Assembly: GCA_000435075.1 (NCBI GenBank)
Contig: FR890669.1
Coordinates: forward strand, 1 to 64,000
Direction of reading: 5' to 3'
Source: Bacteroides sp. CAG:770
Lineage (GTDB): Bacteria; Bacteroidota; Bacteroidia; Bacteroidales; UBA932
Length of the DNA: 64,000 nt
In this document: positions 42,311 to 50,807 of the stretch, piece after piece
Layout of the letters: each line of letters starts with the position of its first letter
Position numbering within the stretch: the stretch's first letter is position 1
Program-made: the position numbers and the translations under genes
The notes under the pieces: generated by a model
What the model saw: the letters and a program-made list of their open reading frames with translations, nothing else
Databases searched by the model: none
What the model was told of the DNA's origin: nothing

Positions 42311-42341
42311 TTGCATAAATATGAAATATTTTATATATTTG
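42311..42341 (+). promoter_or_regulatory. Promoter of the HTH-MNT/HEPN module
   Basis: TTG (42311-42313), 20 bases, TATATTTG (42334-42341). The ATG at 42349 is only 7 bases after the box, so the transcript would start at or within a base or two of the start codon. Confidence 0.72.
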
Positions 42342-42348
42342 GACTGAA

Positions 42349-42852
42349 ATGAAAACGATTACATCTAATATGCTAAAGTCTTTGCGTAAGTCCAGAAACC
42401 TTACGCAAGAGCAACTTGGCGTCTTGGCCGGAATGTCCAAGTCTCAGATTTCTAAAATGGAGAAGGGAACTTTAGGTAGTGAAGAGACTATCTTGCGTTT
42501 GCTGGAAGCGCTCGGCTATGAAGTGAAGTTCACGATTGTGGATAAATATGCAAGTGAGTGTTCTGAAAAAGAGCGTATTTTGGGGATTCTCCGGGCCTTT
42601 AAGAGAAGTCAGGGCGCAAAGTACGGGATAGAGAGTATGGCACTGTTCGGGAGTTGTGCAAGAGGAAAACAGGGAAGTGATAGTGATGTTGATATCCTTA
42701 TTTCAGTTAAGAATCCATCGTTGTTTGTTTTATCAGAGATAAATATCCTTCTGGAGTCTGTCCTGAAACGTAGAGTGGATTTGGTGTCAGAGAAAGCTAA
42801 AAGTCGATATGAATTTAGGGCGAATATTGAAAAAGATTTGATATATGTGTAG
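42349..42852 (+). CDS. HTH-nucleotidyltransferase fusion (MntA-like antitoxin)
   Basis: 167 residues. Residues 7-60 are an XRE-type helix-turn-helix (LRKSRNLTQEQLGVLAGMSKSQISKMEKG). Residues 90-165 are a minimal nucleotidyltransferase: LFGSCARGKQGSDSDVDILI has the GSxARG...SDxD motif (G101, S102, D113, D115). MntA proteins of HEPN/MNT modules AMPylate and so neutralise HepT. The fused DNA-binding domain should add autoregulation, replacing a separate regulator. Overlaps the HEPN gene by 8 bases. Confidence 0.85.
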   Translation: MKTITSNMLKSLRKSRNLTQEQLGVLAGMSKSQISKMEKGTLGSEETILRLLEALGYEVKFTIVDKYASECSEKERILGILRAFKRSQGAKYGIESMALFGSCARGKQGSDSDVDILISVKNPSLFVLSEINILLESVLKRRVDLVSEKAKSRYEFRANIEKDLIYV

Positions 42853-43249
42853 TGTGAAAGAGAGAATCAGGACCTACCTGCGTGTGTGTATTGATGAAAT
42901 GGACTTGATCGAAAAAATGTCTGTCTCGATAGAGTCTCCTGAAGACTTTGGACGGAGTATAACAGGAATGACGGTATTCAGAGCCTGTGGGATGAGCCTT
43001 CAATATATTACCGAAAACTTTATCAAAATAAGGAATAAGGTTTCCGAAGAGTTTTTCTCGCCCTATAAACAGGTGCCTTGGAAAGCGGTCTTTGGTATGA
43101 GGAATGTTTTGTCTCATGAATATTCAGATATTGATGATGAAGCAGTCTTTAATACTATACGGAAAGACCTGCCTGTGCTTAGAGAAACGACCAACAAGAT
43201 GCTGGAGGACCTTGAATCTGGTAAACTTGACAAGTTTTTACAGGATTGA
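42845..43249 (+). CDS. HEPN-domain RNase toxin (HepT-like, DUF86)
   Basis: 134 residues, helical. The motif R86-NVLS-H91-E-Y93 matches Rx4HxY: the Arg/His are the RNase residues and the Tyr is the site AMPylated by MntA in the studied HepT/MntA pair. MTVFRACGMSLQYITENFIKI fits the DUF86 core. Overlapping, co-directional partner of the upstream nucleotidyltransferase; likely a type VII-like toxin-antitoxin pair. Confidence 0.85.
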   Translation: MCSVKERIRTYLRVCIDEMDLIEKMSVSIESPEDFGRSITGMTVFRACGMSLQYITENFIKIRNKVSEEFFSPYKQVPWKAVFGMRNVLSHEYSDIDDEAVFNTIRKDLPVLRETTNKMLEDLESGKLDKFLQD

Positions 43250-43277
43250 TGTTCATGGTTGACAAATGCTGACCGAA

Positions 43278-43673
43278 ATGAAAAGAAGTGCTTTATATTT
43301 CGTGGCTGCGGCGCTTTGGGGGATACCCGGTGTCATCATAACTGTCAAGGGTGTCAATGCATATTTGTCAATGCCTTTGCAGGAATTGTGGTGGCTCATG
43401 TCGGGCACTGCCGTGGTTCTGGTCTGCTTCTTTTTCATGTTCAGGAAAGCCGTTGACAAGTATTCGGCTCTTATCGCCGCACAGCCGGTGAATACGAGCG
43501 TATGGCATACATTCCCGCTCCGGGGATGGATTCTGATACTATTCATGCTTTGTCTGGGCATGGCCCTGAAATTCATTCCCGGGATTCCACTTGAATTTAC
43601 GGCATCATTCTATTCGGGGCTGGGTCCGATGCTGCTCTTCGCCTCAGCCAGATTCCTAAGACATAATCAATAA
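43278..43673 (+). CDS. Small membrane protein
   Basis: About 131 residues if started at MKRSALYF (an ATG at 43266 gives four more). Four predicted membrane helices: LYFVAAALWGIPGVIITVKG, WWLMSGTAVVLVCFFFMF, GWILILFMLCLGMALKFI and a last SFYSGLGPMLLFASARFL. No family recognised. It precedes the HD-MsrA gene by 26 bases and may be co-transcribed. Confidence 0.65.
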   Translation: MKRSALYFVAAALWGIPGVIITVKGVNAYLSMPLQELWWLMSGTAVVLVCFFFMFRKAVDKYSALIAAQPVNTSVWHTFPLRGWILILFMLCLGMALKFIPGIPLEFTASFYSGLGPMLLFASARFLRHNQ

Positions 43674-43699
43674 CCCGACCAACTAATAAACAGAACATT

Positions 43700-44638
43700 A
43701 TGAATGCAATAGACATAGCTCTCCGCATCGCGACTGCCGCTCATGCGGGACAACTGTACCGTGACGGACATCCCGTGATTCTCCATCCGTTGACTGTAGG
43801 ACTGATGGGACACACAGACGAAGAAAAGATAGCCGGATTCCTCCATGACGTGGTGGAAGACTCTGACTTGACCTTCGATGATCTGCTCAGAGAAGGCATC
43901 CCGACCGGCATTGTTAATGCCTTAAGGCTTCTTACCCACGAAAAAGGAACTGATTATTTCGAATACGTACAGAATATCATTGACTCTGGAAATCCCATTG
44001 CCCTGCAGGTGAAATTCAATGACTTACGGCATAATTTTTCGCGCGGAAAGTCCTATCCTGACTTGCAGGCGAAGCATGGCAAGGCATTGAAAATGGTGCA
44101 GACTGCCATTGAAAATTGCTCTAAGATTGACCTTTACCATGCGCCGGCAGGCGATGGCATTGAAGTCGGTATTTTTGCCTGCGGTTGTTTCTGGGGTACT
44201 CAGCATCAGTTCCAGAAGATGCCGGGTGTGATTAATACCCTTGCTGGTTATACTGGCGGGGAAGAGGCTTTTCCTACGTATGAGGACGTAAGGGAGCACA
44301 GGACTCATCATGTGGAGGCCGTAATCGTAGAGTTTGACCCCAAACTGGTTTCCTACGAGAGTCTCTGCAAACTGTTCTTCGAAATTCATGACCCTGCCCA
44401 GACGGATGGAGTCGGTCCGGATCTCGGTCCGCAGTACAGGAGCTGCATCTTCTATCGTGATGACAATCAGAGAAATACTGCTGAACATGTTATGCAGATG
44501 CTTCGCGGCAAGGGGTATGAGGTCAATACTCTGTTGCTGCCTGAAGAGCCTTTTTACATCGGCGAGTCTTACCACCAGCGATACTACGAAAAGACAGGTG
44601 GAGAGCCGTATTGCCACATGAGAACAAAGAAGTTCTAA
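43700..44638 (+). CDS. Fusion: HD-domain (ppGpp hydrolase-like) plus peptide methionine sulfoxide reductase A
   Basis: 312 residues. Residues 1-145 are an HD domain of the MESH1/SpoT-hydrolase type: YRDGHPVILHPLTVG, then H49-D50 in FLHDVVEDSD, and N107-D108 in KFNDLRHN. Residues 155-312 are MsrA: nucleophile C163 in ACGCFWG, HHVEAV, and QTDGVGPDLGPQYRS with the active-site Asp and Tyr. MsrA reduces methionine-S-sulfoxide. Both parts appear complete and in one frame. The pairing suggests a link between nucleotide signalling and oxidative repair, but this is inference. Confidence 0.9.
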   Translation: MNAIDIALRIATAAHAGQLYRDGHPVILHPLTVGLMGHTDEEKIAGFLHDVVEDSDLTFDDLLREGIPTGIVNALRLLTHEKGTDYFEYVQNIIDSGNPIALQVKFNDLRHNFSRGKSYPDLQAKHGKALKMVQTAIENCSKIDLYHAPAGDGIEVGIFACGCFWGTQHQFQKMPGVINTLAGYTGGEEAFPTYEDVREHRTHHVEAVIVEFDPKLVSYESLCKLFFEIHDPAQTDGVGPDLGPQYRSCIFYRDDNQRNTAEHVMQMLRGKGYEVNTLLLPEEPFYIGESYHQRYYEKTGGEPYCHMRTKKF

Positions 44639-44644
44639 GGAAAA

Positions 44645-45406
44645 CTATAGGTTGTTCCTGTAGATTACGCTTCCGCTGCCCTGATGCGTGGCGAGAATGA
44701 GTACCTCGGCAATCTGGACATGTTTTGGAGCTGATGCCGCGTAGAAAGCGACGTCGGCGATGTCCGCACCAGTAAGGGGAGTGATGCCCTTGTAAACCTT
44801 GTCGGCCCTTTCGTTGTCGCCATGGAAGCGGACGTTGCTGAAATTGGTTTCTACAAGTCCCGGCTTGAGATTCGTGACACGGACAGCGGTTTCGGCCACG
44901 TCGATGCGCAATCCGTCTGTGATTGTCTTCACGGCAGCCTTGGTCGCGCAATATACATTGCCATTGGCATAAGCCGCGTCACCGGCAACACTGCCGACAT
45001 TGATTACATGTCCTTCATTCCGTTTCACCATGCCGGGGACGATGAGTCTGGTCATAGTCAGAAGTCCCTTTATGTTGGTGTCTATCATTGTGCTCCAATC
45101 TTCAGGATTGCCTTCATACTCTTTGTCAAGGCCGAGAGCGAGGCCGGCGTTATTGATGAGGACATCGATTTTCTGCCATTCCGGTTCGAGTGAATCAACA
45201 GCGGTTTTTGCTGCCTCGGCATCACGTACATCGAATACCAATGTCTTTACCTTGGCGCCCTCTGCTTCCAATTCAGCCTTGATTTCAGCCAGTTTCCCTG
45301 CACGTCGGGCCGTCAGTATCAAATTGTAACCGCCCTCTGCAAATTTTCTTGCGCAGGCTTCTCCGATTCCGCTGGTAGCTCCTGTTATTAATGCTATCTT
45401 TTTCAT
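44645..45406 (-). CDS. Short-chain dehydrogenase (YdfG-like)
   Basis: 253 residues. ITGATSGIG (7-15), NNAG (LINNAGLALG), catalytic Ser in NVGSVAG, then YCATKAAV with Tyr and Lys. The closing SAPKHVQIAEVLILATHQGSG is characteristic of the YdfG-type NADP-dependent 3-hydroxy acid (serine/allo-threonine) dehydrogenases. Convergent with the HD-MsrA gene, 6 bases apart. The AraC regulator gene ends 6 bases upstream on the same strand, so the two are likely one operon. Confidence 0.9.
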   Translation of the reverse strand: MKKIALITGATSGIGEACARKFAEGGYNLILTARRAGKLAEIKAELEAEGAKVKTLVFDVRDAEAAKTAVDSLEPEWQKIDVLINNAGLALGLDKEYEGNPEDWSTMIDTNIKGLLTMTRLIVPGMVKRNEGHVINVGSVAGDAAYANGNVYCATKAAVKTITDGLRIDVAETAVRVTNLKPGLVETNFSNVRFHGDNERADKVYKGITPLTGADIADVAFYAASAPKHVQIAEVLILATHQGSGSVIYRNNL

Positions 45407-45412
45407 TGACTG

Positions 45413-46579
45413 TTAGTTGTTTTTTGATTGATTTTCCGGGTTTGTCGATAACGTGTTCTGGCATTGACCTGTCTTCTTATGGGTTTTCCTCCACTCGCTC
45501 GCAGACATTCCTGTGAATTTTCGGAAATCTGTGTGGAAGTTGCTGCTGTCGCTGTAGCCGATGGCTTCGCTGATTCTTTCCGCTTTCATCTCGGGCTGTT
45601 CCAGCAGCATCCGGCAGGCATCATTGAGACGGAGTCTGTTTCTCCATGAACGGAAATCCATCCCGTGCTCACTTTTCATGAAGGCGCGCATGGTCGCCGG
45701 GTCGGTGTCGAGATTCTCCAATATGTCTTTATATGGAATATCCCTGTGTCGGTATTCTCCGGCGGTGACCCATGATTCCAGTTTGTCCCGCAGTTCAATT
45801 ATCTGGTTGTCAGAGATATTGGCGGGATTTTTATGTGAGGCCTCAGAGGGTTGTTCCGCAGGTGGCGTCTCTGTGCTGTCCTGACTGACGGCGGGAAGTA
45901 TGAAAGATGTGATGTTTACATAGCGTATCATGCAGATCGCGACGATGGTATAGCAGATGAGATATGCCGGGACGAAGATGGCATAGAACCACGGGCCTGT
46001 AACCAGGGTGCAAAGTGCCATCACTCCTATTATGAGCATGAGAATGAAGCCTGCCCGGATTCCTCCGAGTCTGGGAGAGAAATCGTCTGCATAATAATCG
46101 TTCAAGTCATTCAGTGTCATGTTCTGCGACTTGAAGAAGCTGATGCTGTACAGGACAAGTTGCAGTACCAGAAGAGCCGCTCCTGTGTAGAAGAAGACAG
46201 GATATATCCCCGGAAAAAGGAACATGACGAAGTAGAGCAGGGCAGTGATGAGGCTGATTGCCGCCACTTGTAGTCCCACCCATTTCCCTGTAACCACATC
46301 CTGACGGATGAATACCAGCAGGGTCCCGGTCAGAAGGAGGGCCTGGAATGCTGCAACTATCATGGTGTTCAGTCTGTCGAGGTCCTCATCGTAGCCCGTG
46401 AAATAGCAGATGAAATTCAGAATTGAAAGTGTGATGAATGATGCCGCAAGTGTCGCTCTGGCAGTCCTGAGTTTCCTGAACTCCTGCTTTGACGGGATTT
46501 TGATTCCTATGATTGACACGGCAAGGGCGGCAATCACCCCTGAGGCCAACAGCATCAGATCGCAATATGTTTTTTCCAT
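45413..46579 (-). CDS. Membrane-bound AraC-type regulator
   Basis: 388 residues. The first ~230 contain six or seven membrane helices; residues 285-375 are an AraC/XylS helix-turn-helix domain (MRAFMKSEHGMDFRSWRNRLRLNDACRMLLEQPEMKAERISEAIGYSDSSNFHTDFRKFTGMSASEWRKTH in pieces). It senses a membrane or external signal. Co-transcribed with the SDR gene. TATCTTTG on the minus strand at 46603-46610 is its -7 box. Confidence 0.88.
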   Translation of the reverse strand: MEKTYCDLMLLASGVIAALAVSIIGIKIPSKQEFRKLRTARATLAASFITLSILNFICYFTGYDEDLDRLNTMIVAAFQALLLTGTLLVFIRQDVVTGKWVGLQVAAISLITALLYFVMFLFPGIYPVFFYTGAALLVLQLVLYSISFFKSQNMTLNDLNDYYADDFSPRLGGIRAGFILMLIIGVMALCTLVTGPWFYAIFVPAYLICYTIVAICMIRYVNITSFILPAVSQDSTETPPAEQPSEASHKNPANISDNQIIELRDKLESWVTAGEYRHRDIPYKDILENLDTDPATMRAFMKSEHGMDFRSWRNRLRLNDACRMLLEQPEMKAERISEAIGYSDSSNFHTDFRKFTGMSASEWRKTHKKTGQCQNTLSTNPENQSKNN

Positions 46580-46640
46580 TTCAGTTTCCGTATTATGTCT
46601 TGCAAAGATATGGTTTTTCGCAAAAACTGCGTAGTTACGG

Positions 46641-46705
46641 ACTATGTTTAATCAAAAATAGTGATTATAACGTCACCGGAACGTATATTCGTCAACGATT
46701 TCTGT
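46641..46705 (+). promoter_or_regulatory. Shared upstream region of a surface lipoprotein gene, copy 1
   Basis: ACTATGTTT, then AAAATAGTG, CCGGAACGTAT and TTCGTCA, ahead of TGACCTCTATA near the start codon. It is about 75 percent like 57051-57115, which precedes another CGKEN-type lipoprotein. Suggests shared regulation. Confidence 0.5.
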
Positions 46706-46742
46706 ATCGTGATCCACATGACCTCTATATAAGACAAACTGT

Positions 46743-48479
46743 ATGAGAAGATTTATTTATCAATTTGTTGCATCATTGGCATTGACTTCAATGCTGGTGT
46801 GTTGCGGCAAGGAGAATGTCAATGACAGACCTTCTCCGGAAGAACCGGGGAAGGAGGAACCGAAACCGGAGGCGAGCAAGCCTGAAATCAGTTTCAAGTT
46901 TGACATTGAACCATATGTAATCGCTTCTTCGGAAGATTCTGTCGAATGTGCCTGGACTGAGGGCGACGCTGTCGGTGTATATGCATATGATGCCGAATCT
47001 GATGAGTTGGTTTTCGGGAACAAGAAATTGACATTTGATGGCAGCAATTGGGTAGGAGACAAATTGTGCTGGGAAAAAGAATCGCTGAAATTTTGCGCAT
47101 ATTATCCGTTCGACGAGAACAATACTGACCCGACCGCAATCTCTGTCAATGTCAAAGAGGACCAAAGCAGTGAGAATGATTACAGGCTTTCAGATTTTCT
47201 GGTGGCCAGGAATGAGGAGGGAGTCAAAATCGGAAGCGACGTGAAGCTTGAATTCAGGCATGAGTTCGCTATGATCCAGGTGGAAGTGCCTAAAAGCAAG
47301 TATTGGAACATTGATGGAAAACTTGAAGTCAGCCTCTGCGGGGTCGGGACTCTCGCCGAAATCAATTTGCTTGAGGATAGTGACGTTTCTGCCTCGGCAG
47401 AGGGAACCGGGAGTTCTGAAGGAAATGTCAAAATGCATCTCTTTGAGTTGCCGGGTGAAGAGAGAAACAATTACATTTATCGTGCTGTCATTCCGGTTCA
47501 GACGTTTGGAGGCGGCACATTACTGTTCAGTTATGTTACGGATGGCAAAGAGTACAGGTTGGGCGGTCCGGTCGGGGATTGTGCCCTGAATGCTGGGAAC
47601 GTGAAAGTGTTCAACCGCTCATTGCCGGTGGATTACAAGCATCCTGATGTCATTCAGATGGTTGTCGACCAGAAGGGTACTTATAAGTTTCAAGGTGATG
47701 GGCTGTGGTATTTTCGGATGGGCAGTCCGAAAACTGAAGAAGGACGGAATAATACGAATGTCGAGAATCAGCATAATGTGCATCTGGCCCGCAGTTACTA
47801 TATGGGCAAGTATGAAGTTACCAATGCCGAGTATGCGTCTTTCCTGAATGACAATAAGATAGGAAGCGACGGCATATGGAACGGATGGGGCGATGCGGAG
47901 AACAAATCGAAAGTCCTTGTGAGGCAGTATGCCAAGTTCGGACTCATCTGGGATGCGGAACTTGCCGAATGGAAGCCGGCTGACGGATATTGTGATTGCC
48001 CTGTCGTCAATGTCAGCTGGTATGGAGCGAAGGCTTTCGCAGATTGCGTGGGTGGAGCGCTTCCGACTGAGGCGCAGTGGGAATTTGCCTGCAGGGGAGG
48101 TCTTGAAGAGACGCCTTTCGGTCTTGGAAATGGTCTGGACCTGACAGGGGAGATGGCGAATATCAGGTCGGCCGGCAGGGGAACAACTGCTCCGGTAGGT
48201 TCTTATCCCCCTAACGGGTTCGACCTGTATGACTTGCATGGGAATGTTTCAGAATGGGTGGCGGACTGGTTTGACGTAAATTATTATGGAGGTTCGGGCG
48301 GATTTGCATGGAATCCGACAGGTCCGAAAACCGGAACCGACAAGGTTGTTCGTGGAGGGGACTTCACTATGGACAATCTCAGCTGCCGTTGTGCAGCAAG
48401 AGTATATTGTTCACCTCGGGTGACAAACATGCTGATTGGATTCCGTGTGTCTTTCGACCAGGATATGAAATGGGAATAA
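46743..48479 (+). CDS. Fimbrillin-like / formylglycine-generating-enzyme-like fusion lipoprotein
   Basis: 578 residues. Signal peptide with lipobox LVCC followed by GKEN. Residues ~50-300 resemble a Bacteroidales fimbrillin (Mfa-like) fold: WTEGDAVGVYAYDA, LCWEKESLKFCAYYPF. Residues ~325-575 are an FGE-sulfatase/SUMF1-like domain: YYMGKYEVTNAEYASFLN, VNVSWYGAKAFADC, LPTEAQWEFACRGG, GLYDLHGNVSEW-type and VVRGGDF. True FGE enzymes use paired Cys near the end; here RCAARVYC has two Cys, but activity is uncertain and a structural role on the surface is equally likely. Confidence 0.78.
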   Translation: MRRFIYQFVASLALTSMLVCCGKENVNDRPSPEEPGKEEPKPEASKPEISFKFDIEPYVIASSEDSVECAWTEGDAVGVYAYDAESDELVFGNKKLTFDGSNWVGDKLCWEKESLKFCAYYPFDENNTDPTAISVNVKEDQSSENDYRLSDFLVARNEEGVKIGSDVKLEFRHEFAMIQVEVPKSKYWNIDGKLEVSLCGVGTLAEINLLEDSDVSASAEGTGSSEGNVKMHLFELPGEERNNYIYRAVIPVQTFGGGTLLFSYVTDGKEYRLGGPVGDCALNAGNVKVFNRSLPVDYKHPDVIQMVVDQKGTYKFQGDGLWYFRMGSPKTEEGRNNTNVENQHNVHLARSYYMGKYEVTNAEYASFLNDNKIGSDGIWNGWGDAENKSKVLVRQYAKFGLIWDAELAEWKPADGYCDCPVVNVSWYGAKAFADCVGGALPTEAQWEFACRGGLEETPFGLGNGLDLTGEMANIRSAGRGTTAPVGSYPPNGFDLYDLHGNVSEWVADWFDVNYYGGSGGFAWNPTGPKTGTDKVVRGGDFTMDNLSCRCAARVYCSPRVTNMLIGFRVSFDQDMKWE

Positions 48480-48500
48480 ATGAACTTTAAATATATGGTA

Positions 48501-49103
48501 ATGAAGAAATTAGTTTACTTTTTAGCTCTTTGGACCATACTGTTGTCCGGAGTGAGCTGCGACAAGGATTCAGACAAGGATTCTGCTCCTGTCCCTTTGT
48601 ATGTCAATACATGGGCAATTGAAGGTATCGGTCAACTTGGAGGAGCGGATTGCTGTCTCTATCAATTCAATGCTGACAAGACGTTTAACTCGGGTTTCGT
48701 CGTCAATGAAGAATTACTGAAAGTCCTTAGGAATCAATACTTGCCGTCCTCTGACAATCCCGAAACTGATGGAAATTCACGTGAACTTCCGGAGGAAGTC
48801 ATCGAAATGATCAAATCAATCAAGGTCAATGATGTTGTCACAATTATCAAGGGCCTGTATGTTGAGATTTCCGGAAAGAATAACGACGTTTATCTGTCCA
48901 CATTCAGCATTAGAAATATTGAAGGTATGGAATATCCGGTTCCGATGGAGAATGAACTTCATTTGACAAACATTTCCAAGGAATCAATGGTATTCGGTAA
49001 TGAATCGTCCGGTGAAAAGCCATTCACGGTGAAGAGCCTGTCTTCTTCCGGCATTACTGTCGGAAAGACAGTTGACTTGACTGAATTGTTGGGTATGAAC
49101 TAA
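48501..49103 (+). CDS. Lipoprotein (paralogue pair, first)
   Basis: 200 residues with lipobox LSGVSC. PLYVNTWAIEGIGQ then a strand-rich body ending in GITVGKTVDLTEL. It shares LYVNTW, KSIKVNDVV and the general plan with the next gene. No function recognised. Start at 48501 gives a proper signal peptide; an ATG at 48480 would add 7 residues and overlap no gene. Part of the run of lipoproteins after the fimbrillin-FGE gene, likely one operon. Confidence 0.72.
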   Translation: MKKLVYFLALWTILLSGVSCDKDSDKDSAPVPLYVNTWAIEGIGQLGGADCCLYQFNADKTFNSGFVVNEELLKVLRNQYLPSSDNPETDGNSRELPEEVIEMIKSIKVNDVVTIIKGLYVEISGKNNDVYLSTFSIRNIEGMEYPVPMENELHLTNISKESMVFGNESSGEKPFTVKSLSSSGITVGKTVDLTELLGMN

Positions 49104-49114
49104 AGATTGAAAAT

Positions 49115-49702
49115 ATGAAAAGATTGATATACAGTATATTGGCATTCGCTGTTATTGCAATGGCCAATGCATGTGACAAGAATGGCTCAGAGCCGGATGA
49201 CCCGAAACTATATGTGAATACATGGGTTGTCAATTTCTCGAACAAGTTCAGCAGCATCATTCAATTGAATGATGACGGGACGGTGCTCTTGGGAAATGTC
49301 TTTACTGAGGAGACTTTGGCTGAACTAAAGGAAAGCATTGACATGGATAAATTGACTGATGAGCAGAAGACTCTTGTCAATGGTATCAAGGTGAACGATG
49401 TCTATTCTTTCAACGGCTGGTATTCCATGAAGAGGAACTCTGACGGGAGCATGGCGTTCTGCCTTACATATGAAAATATCTTGGAGGACGGACCTCAGGC
49501 AATTCCGATGGCTTTCTATGTGAAGGAGGTTACCGGAGACCATATGCTGCTGTTCAACGGCGATTTAGATGAAAACGGCAATCCGAATTACATGGAGGCT
49601 GTGATTCTGGAGAAATCTTCAGTCACTCCGGGAACCTACTATGACCAGAGGGTCATTTCTGAACTTCCGCACATTGGAAATGTGGATGCGGAGGTCCAGT
49701 AG
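49115..49702 (+). CDS. Lipoprotein (paralogue pair, second)
   Basis: 195 residues. Short signal with lipobox NAC (Cys20), then KLYVNTWVVNFSNKFSSIIQLN, NGIKVNDVYSFNGWYS and KEVTGDHMLLFNGDLD. Paralogue of the upstream gene, 11 bases away. Function unknown, probably a surface or outer-membrane-associated protein of the same cluster. Confidence 0.7.
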   Translation: MKRLIYSILAFAVIAMANACDKNGSEPDDPKLYVNTWVVNFSNKFSSIIQLNDDGTVLLGNVFTEETLAELKESIDMDKLTDEQKTLVNGIKVNDVYSFNGWYSMKRNSDGSMAFCLTYENILEDGPQAIPMAFYVKEVTGDHMLLFNGDLDENGNPNYMEAVILEKSSVTPGTYYDQRVISELPHIGNVDAEVQ

Positions 49703-49710
49703 ATTGGAAT

Positions 49711-49743
49711 TTCTGGTTTCGCGCTGGCGGAACTTGAGTTAGC
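49711..49743 (+). repeat. Dispersed intergenic hairpin motif, copy 3
   Basis: GTTTCGC-GCTG-GCGGAAC hairpin followed by TTGAGTTAGCA, 10 bases after the lipoprotein stop. Confidence 0.4.
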
Positions 49744-49854
49744 ATTAATATTTTTGAGTCGTCCCCAAGTCTTCGTTGGCTTCGGGACGATTTGCCGTTT
49801 AGGACTTTATGACATTTTATATATATTTGCGGCATGACGTAAACTTCTAACAGT

Positions 49855-50472
49855 ATGCAAACTCTTAAAGAATATATCGAGTCGGAAATCATTCCGCGTT
49901 ATGACAATTTCGATGGAGCCCATAGGCGTGACCATGTAAGAAGTGTGATCGGGCAGAGCCAGGAACTCTCCAGATATTATGATGTGAATCCTGAAATCCT
50001 TTATACCGCAGCTGCTTATCATGATTTGGGCCTGTGTGAGGGAAGAGAGAAACATCATCTGGTATCAGGTCGAATCATCAGGGAAGACAAAACTCTTCTC
50101 AACTGGTTCTCCGTCGAGGAAATCGAGGTAATCGCAGAGGCTGCAGAGGATCACAGGGCTTCCAATGAGACTCCTCCCCGCAGTATCTACGGCAAGATTA
50201 TCGCTGAGTCGGACAGGCTCATTGACCCTGAAACAGTCATCAGGCGCACTGTCCAATATGGTTTTGCCCATTACCCGCAGATGAACCGCGAACAGATGTG
50301 GGAGAGGACATTGACACATCTTAAGAAGAAATACGGGTATGGCGGTTACCTGAAACTTTGGATTCCGGAGTCATCGAATTCCTGCCGGCTCGAAGAATTG
50401 CGCAAAATAATCGCTGATGAAAAGAGGCTGAGGTCAATGTTTGATCGCTTCTACGACGAGGAGCAGTCATGA
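49855..50472 (+). CDS. HD-domain phosphohydrolase
   Basis: 205 residues. Metal-binding H-HD-D: H27/H? in AHRRDHVRSV, H56-D57 in AAYHDLGLCEG, H66-H67 and D? in LIDPETV. Similar to predicted HD hydrolases of nucleotides or (p)ppGpp-like compounds in Bacteroidales. TATATTTG at 49822-49829 is its -7 box. Stands alone between lipoprotein genes. Confidence 0.82.
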   Translation: MQTLKEYIESEIIPRYDNFDGAHRRDHVRSVIGQSQELSRYYDVNPEILYTAAAYHDLGLCEGREKHHLVSGRIIREDKTLLNWFSVEEIEVIAEAAEDHRASNETPPRSIYGKIIAESDRLIDPETVIRRTVQYGFAHYPQMNREQMWERTLTHLKKKYGYGGYLKLWIPESSNSCRLEELRKIIADEKRLRSMFDRFYDEEQS

Positions 50473-50576
50473 CCTTATGGTTTATCCGGAGTTTTCCACG
50501 CGGCTTATAAAAGATAGCTGTCCTACCGGGACAGTCCTGACGAGACCTTATGGTGTTTACCCGGATGGTTGTCACT

Positions 50577-50773
50577 ATTCGACCCTCTTGACAACTTCGC
50601 TTTGGTGTTATTGGTTGATTTCCAATTATTTATACGACTTACGAGATGCCAAGAGGTGGCTTTGAAATGGGGTCTTGACAGATAGGAGAATCTGTCAGTG
50701 CTCATTATGACATTGATATAGAACACTTTGGCTGCGGGAATTGAAAATTAGCGGTTGCCAAGAGGGTCGGAAA
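50577..50773. repeat. 197-bp inverted-repeat element
   Basis: CGACCCTCTTGACAAC near the left edge and GTTGCCAAGAGGGTCG near the right pair over 16 bases with one mismatch, with about 160 bases between. Possible non-autonomous mobile element or structured RNA; the palindrome TTGACAGATAGGAGAATCTGTCAG lies inside. Confidence 0.45.
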
Positions 50774-50799
50774 TAAGATATGTTTTGTTCACTTTTTCT

Positions 50800-50807
50800 T
50801 ATATTTG
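50800..50807 (+). promoter_or_regulatory. -7 box of the 50871 gene
   Basis: TATATTTG, about 64 bases before the ATG; no well-spaced TTTG upstream. Confidence 0.5.

Noticed and set aside
49755..49795. GTCGTCCC / CGGGACGA hairpin as a further MITE copy
   Set aside because: The ends resemble CGGGACG but there is no 157-bp body; it is a simple hairpin after the lipoprotein genes, without a T tract.
50536..50560. CTGACGAG next to a GGACAG hairpin, resembling a ribozyme or riboswitch core
   Set aside because: No matching GAAA or closing stems; the region is better described as part of the hairpin-rich intergenic stretch.
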